A stretch of DNA of 7,715 nucleotides from Rubrivivax sp. (lineage in GTDB: Bacteria > Pseudomonadota > Gammaproteobacteria > Burkholderiales > Burkholderiaceae_C): contig JAIXSD010000593.1 in the NCBI GenBank assembly GCA_027484885.1, positions 1-7,715 on the forward strand, written 5' to 3'. Below are positions 7,296-7,715 of the stretch, piece after piece (the first letter of the stretch is position 1; every line of letters begins with the position of its first letter). Below the pieces are notes generated by a model. The model saw only the letters and a list, made by a program, of their open reading frames with translations. It searched no databases and was not told the origin of the DNA. The translations under genes and the position numbers were made by a program.

Positions 7296-7316
7296 TGTGC
7301 CGCGCAATCTGGCACA
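7296..7316. repeat. Inverted repeat TGTGCC-N9-GGCACA between elaA and the flavoprotein gene
   Basis: A perfect 6-bp dyad (7296-7301 and 7311-7316) with a 9-base spacer lies 16 bases after the elaA stop and 43 bases before the flavoprotein ATG. It is not followed by a T-run, so it is a poor intrinsic terminator. The 21-base span would suit a dimeric regulator. Six-base arms can arise by chance in GC-rich DNA. Confidence 0.35.
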
Positions 7317-7359
7317 CTCCCGCCCCAGCTCCGAATTTGCCCCGTTCAACCATTCATTC

Positions 7360-7715
7360 ATGTCAGCCGTCCCTCTCGCCATCGATTCCCGCCACGCCGT
7401 TGTCATCGGTGGCGGCCCTGCCGGGCTCATGGCCGCCGAGCGTCTGCGTGCCGCGGGCATGGAGGTCGATGTCTACGACGCCATGGCCTCGGTGGGGCGC
7501 AAGTTCCTGCTGGCCGGCAAGGGCGGGCTCAACCTCACTCATTCGGAAGACAGCCTCAGCTTCCGCAGCCGCTTTGCCGAGCGGTGTGAAGAAGTCGGCG
7601 CCTGGCTGGCCCATTTCGACGGCCCGGCCCTGCGCGATTGGGCGGCCGAGCTGGGCGTGGACACCTTTGTCGGCAGCTCCGGCCGGGTCTTCCCGGTCGA
7701 TATGAAATCGGCGCC
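7360..7715 (+). CDS. TIGR03862 / HI0933-like FAD-dependent flavoprotein, N-terminal part, cut by window edge
   Basis: The open frame reaches the right edge with no stop; 118 residues are visible. A Rossmann FAD-binding motif, VVIGGGPAGLMAAERL, spans about 14-29 (GGGPAG at 17-22), with an acidic residue at the end of the second strand (VDVYDA, Asp40) positioned to bind ribose. The family-specific segment VGRKFLLAGKGGLNLTHSE spans about 45-63, and FVGSSGRVFPVDMKSAP is at the end of what is visible. This combination is typical of the TIGR03862 group of the HI0933/BaiN-like family ('NAD(P)/FAD-dependent oxidoreductase'), whose reaction is largely uncharacterised. The ATG at 7360 puts the Rossmann strand about 12 residues from the N-terminus, as expected. 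No clear Shine-Dalgarno precedes it, so the start or translation mode is less certain than the identity. Confidence 0.9.
   Translation, partial: MSAVPLAIDSRHAVVIGGGPAGLMAAERLRAAGMEVDVYDAMASVGRKFLLAGKGGLNLTHSEDSLSFRSRFAERCEEVGAWLAHFDGPALRDWAAELGVDTFVGSSGRVFPVDMKSA

Noticed and set aside
7310..7325. TGGCAC at 7310-7315 as a sigma-54 -24 element
   Set aside because: The expected -12 TTGC five bases later is absent (CGCC instead), and TGGCAC is largely explained by the dyad.

Overview
The window looks like an ordinary piece of chromosome from a high-GC proteobacterium. GC-biased codon use, long empty antisense frames and the mix of families suggest a betaproteobacterium, most likely order Burkholderiales (Roseateles/Pelomonas/Leptothrix-like). 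That placement is inference; no rRNA or other marker gene is present. I see no tRNA, rRNA, insertion sequence, CRISPR array, prophage or integration signature.

Left part (1-2855, + strand): a fatty-acyl/CoA cluster. It holds the 3' end of a thiolase and, overlapping it by one base (TGATG), a 603-residue acyl-CoA dehydrogenase of the long DmdC-like type. A 77-residue two-helix membrane protein with a strong ribosome binding site follows, then a PaaI-type hotdog thioesterase. Dehydrogenation, thiolytic cleavage and CoA-ester hydrolysis are a coherent set of beta-oxidation-type activities; the substrate cannot be read from sequence.

Middle (2863-5449, - strand): two genes pointing left. Upstream is a complete 517-residue methyl-accepting chemotaxis protein. 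Downstream, after a GC-rich hairpin, is a periplasmic solute-binding-like protein with no transporter genes beside it. The 307-base divergent region (5450-5756) carries an exact FliA (sigma-28) -10 octamer, GCCGATAA, facing the chemoreceptor. A perfect 8-bp stem-loop lies where the 5' end of that transcript would be.

Right part (5757-7715, + strand): a CurA-type NADP-dependent oxidoreductase, an ElaA-family GNAT acetyltransferase overlapping it by one base (TGATG), and, after an 80-base gap holding a 6-bp dyad, the 5' end of a TIGR03862/HI0933-like flavoprotein that runs off the window.

I found no convincing undescribed multi-gene system. The observations most worth a second look are the sigma-28 promoter with its leader hairpin, the orphan binding protein next to the chemoreceptor, and the small membrane protein in the acyl-CoA cluster.
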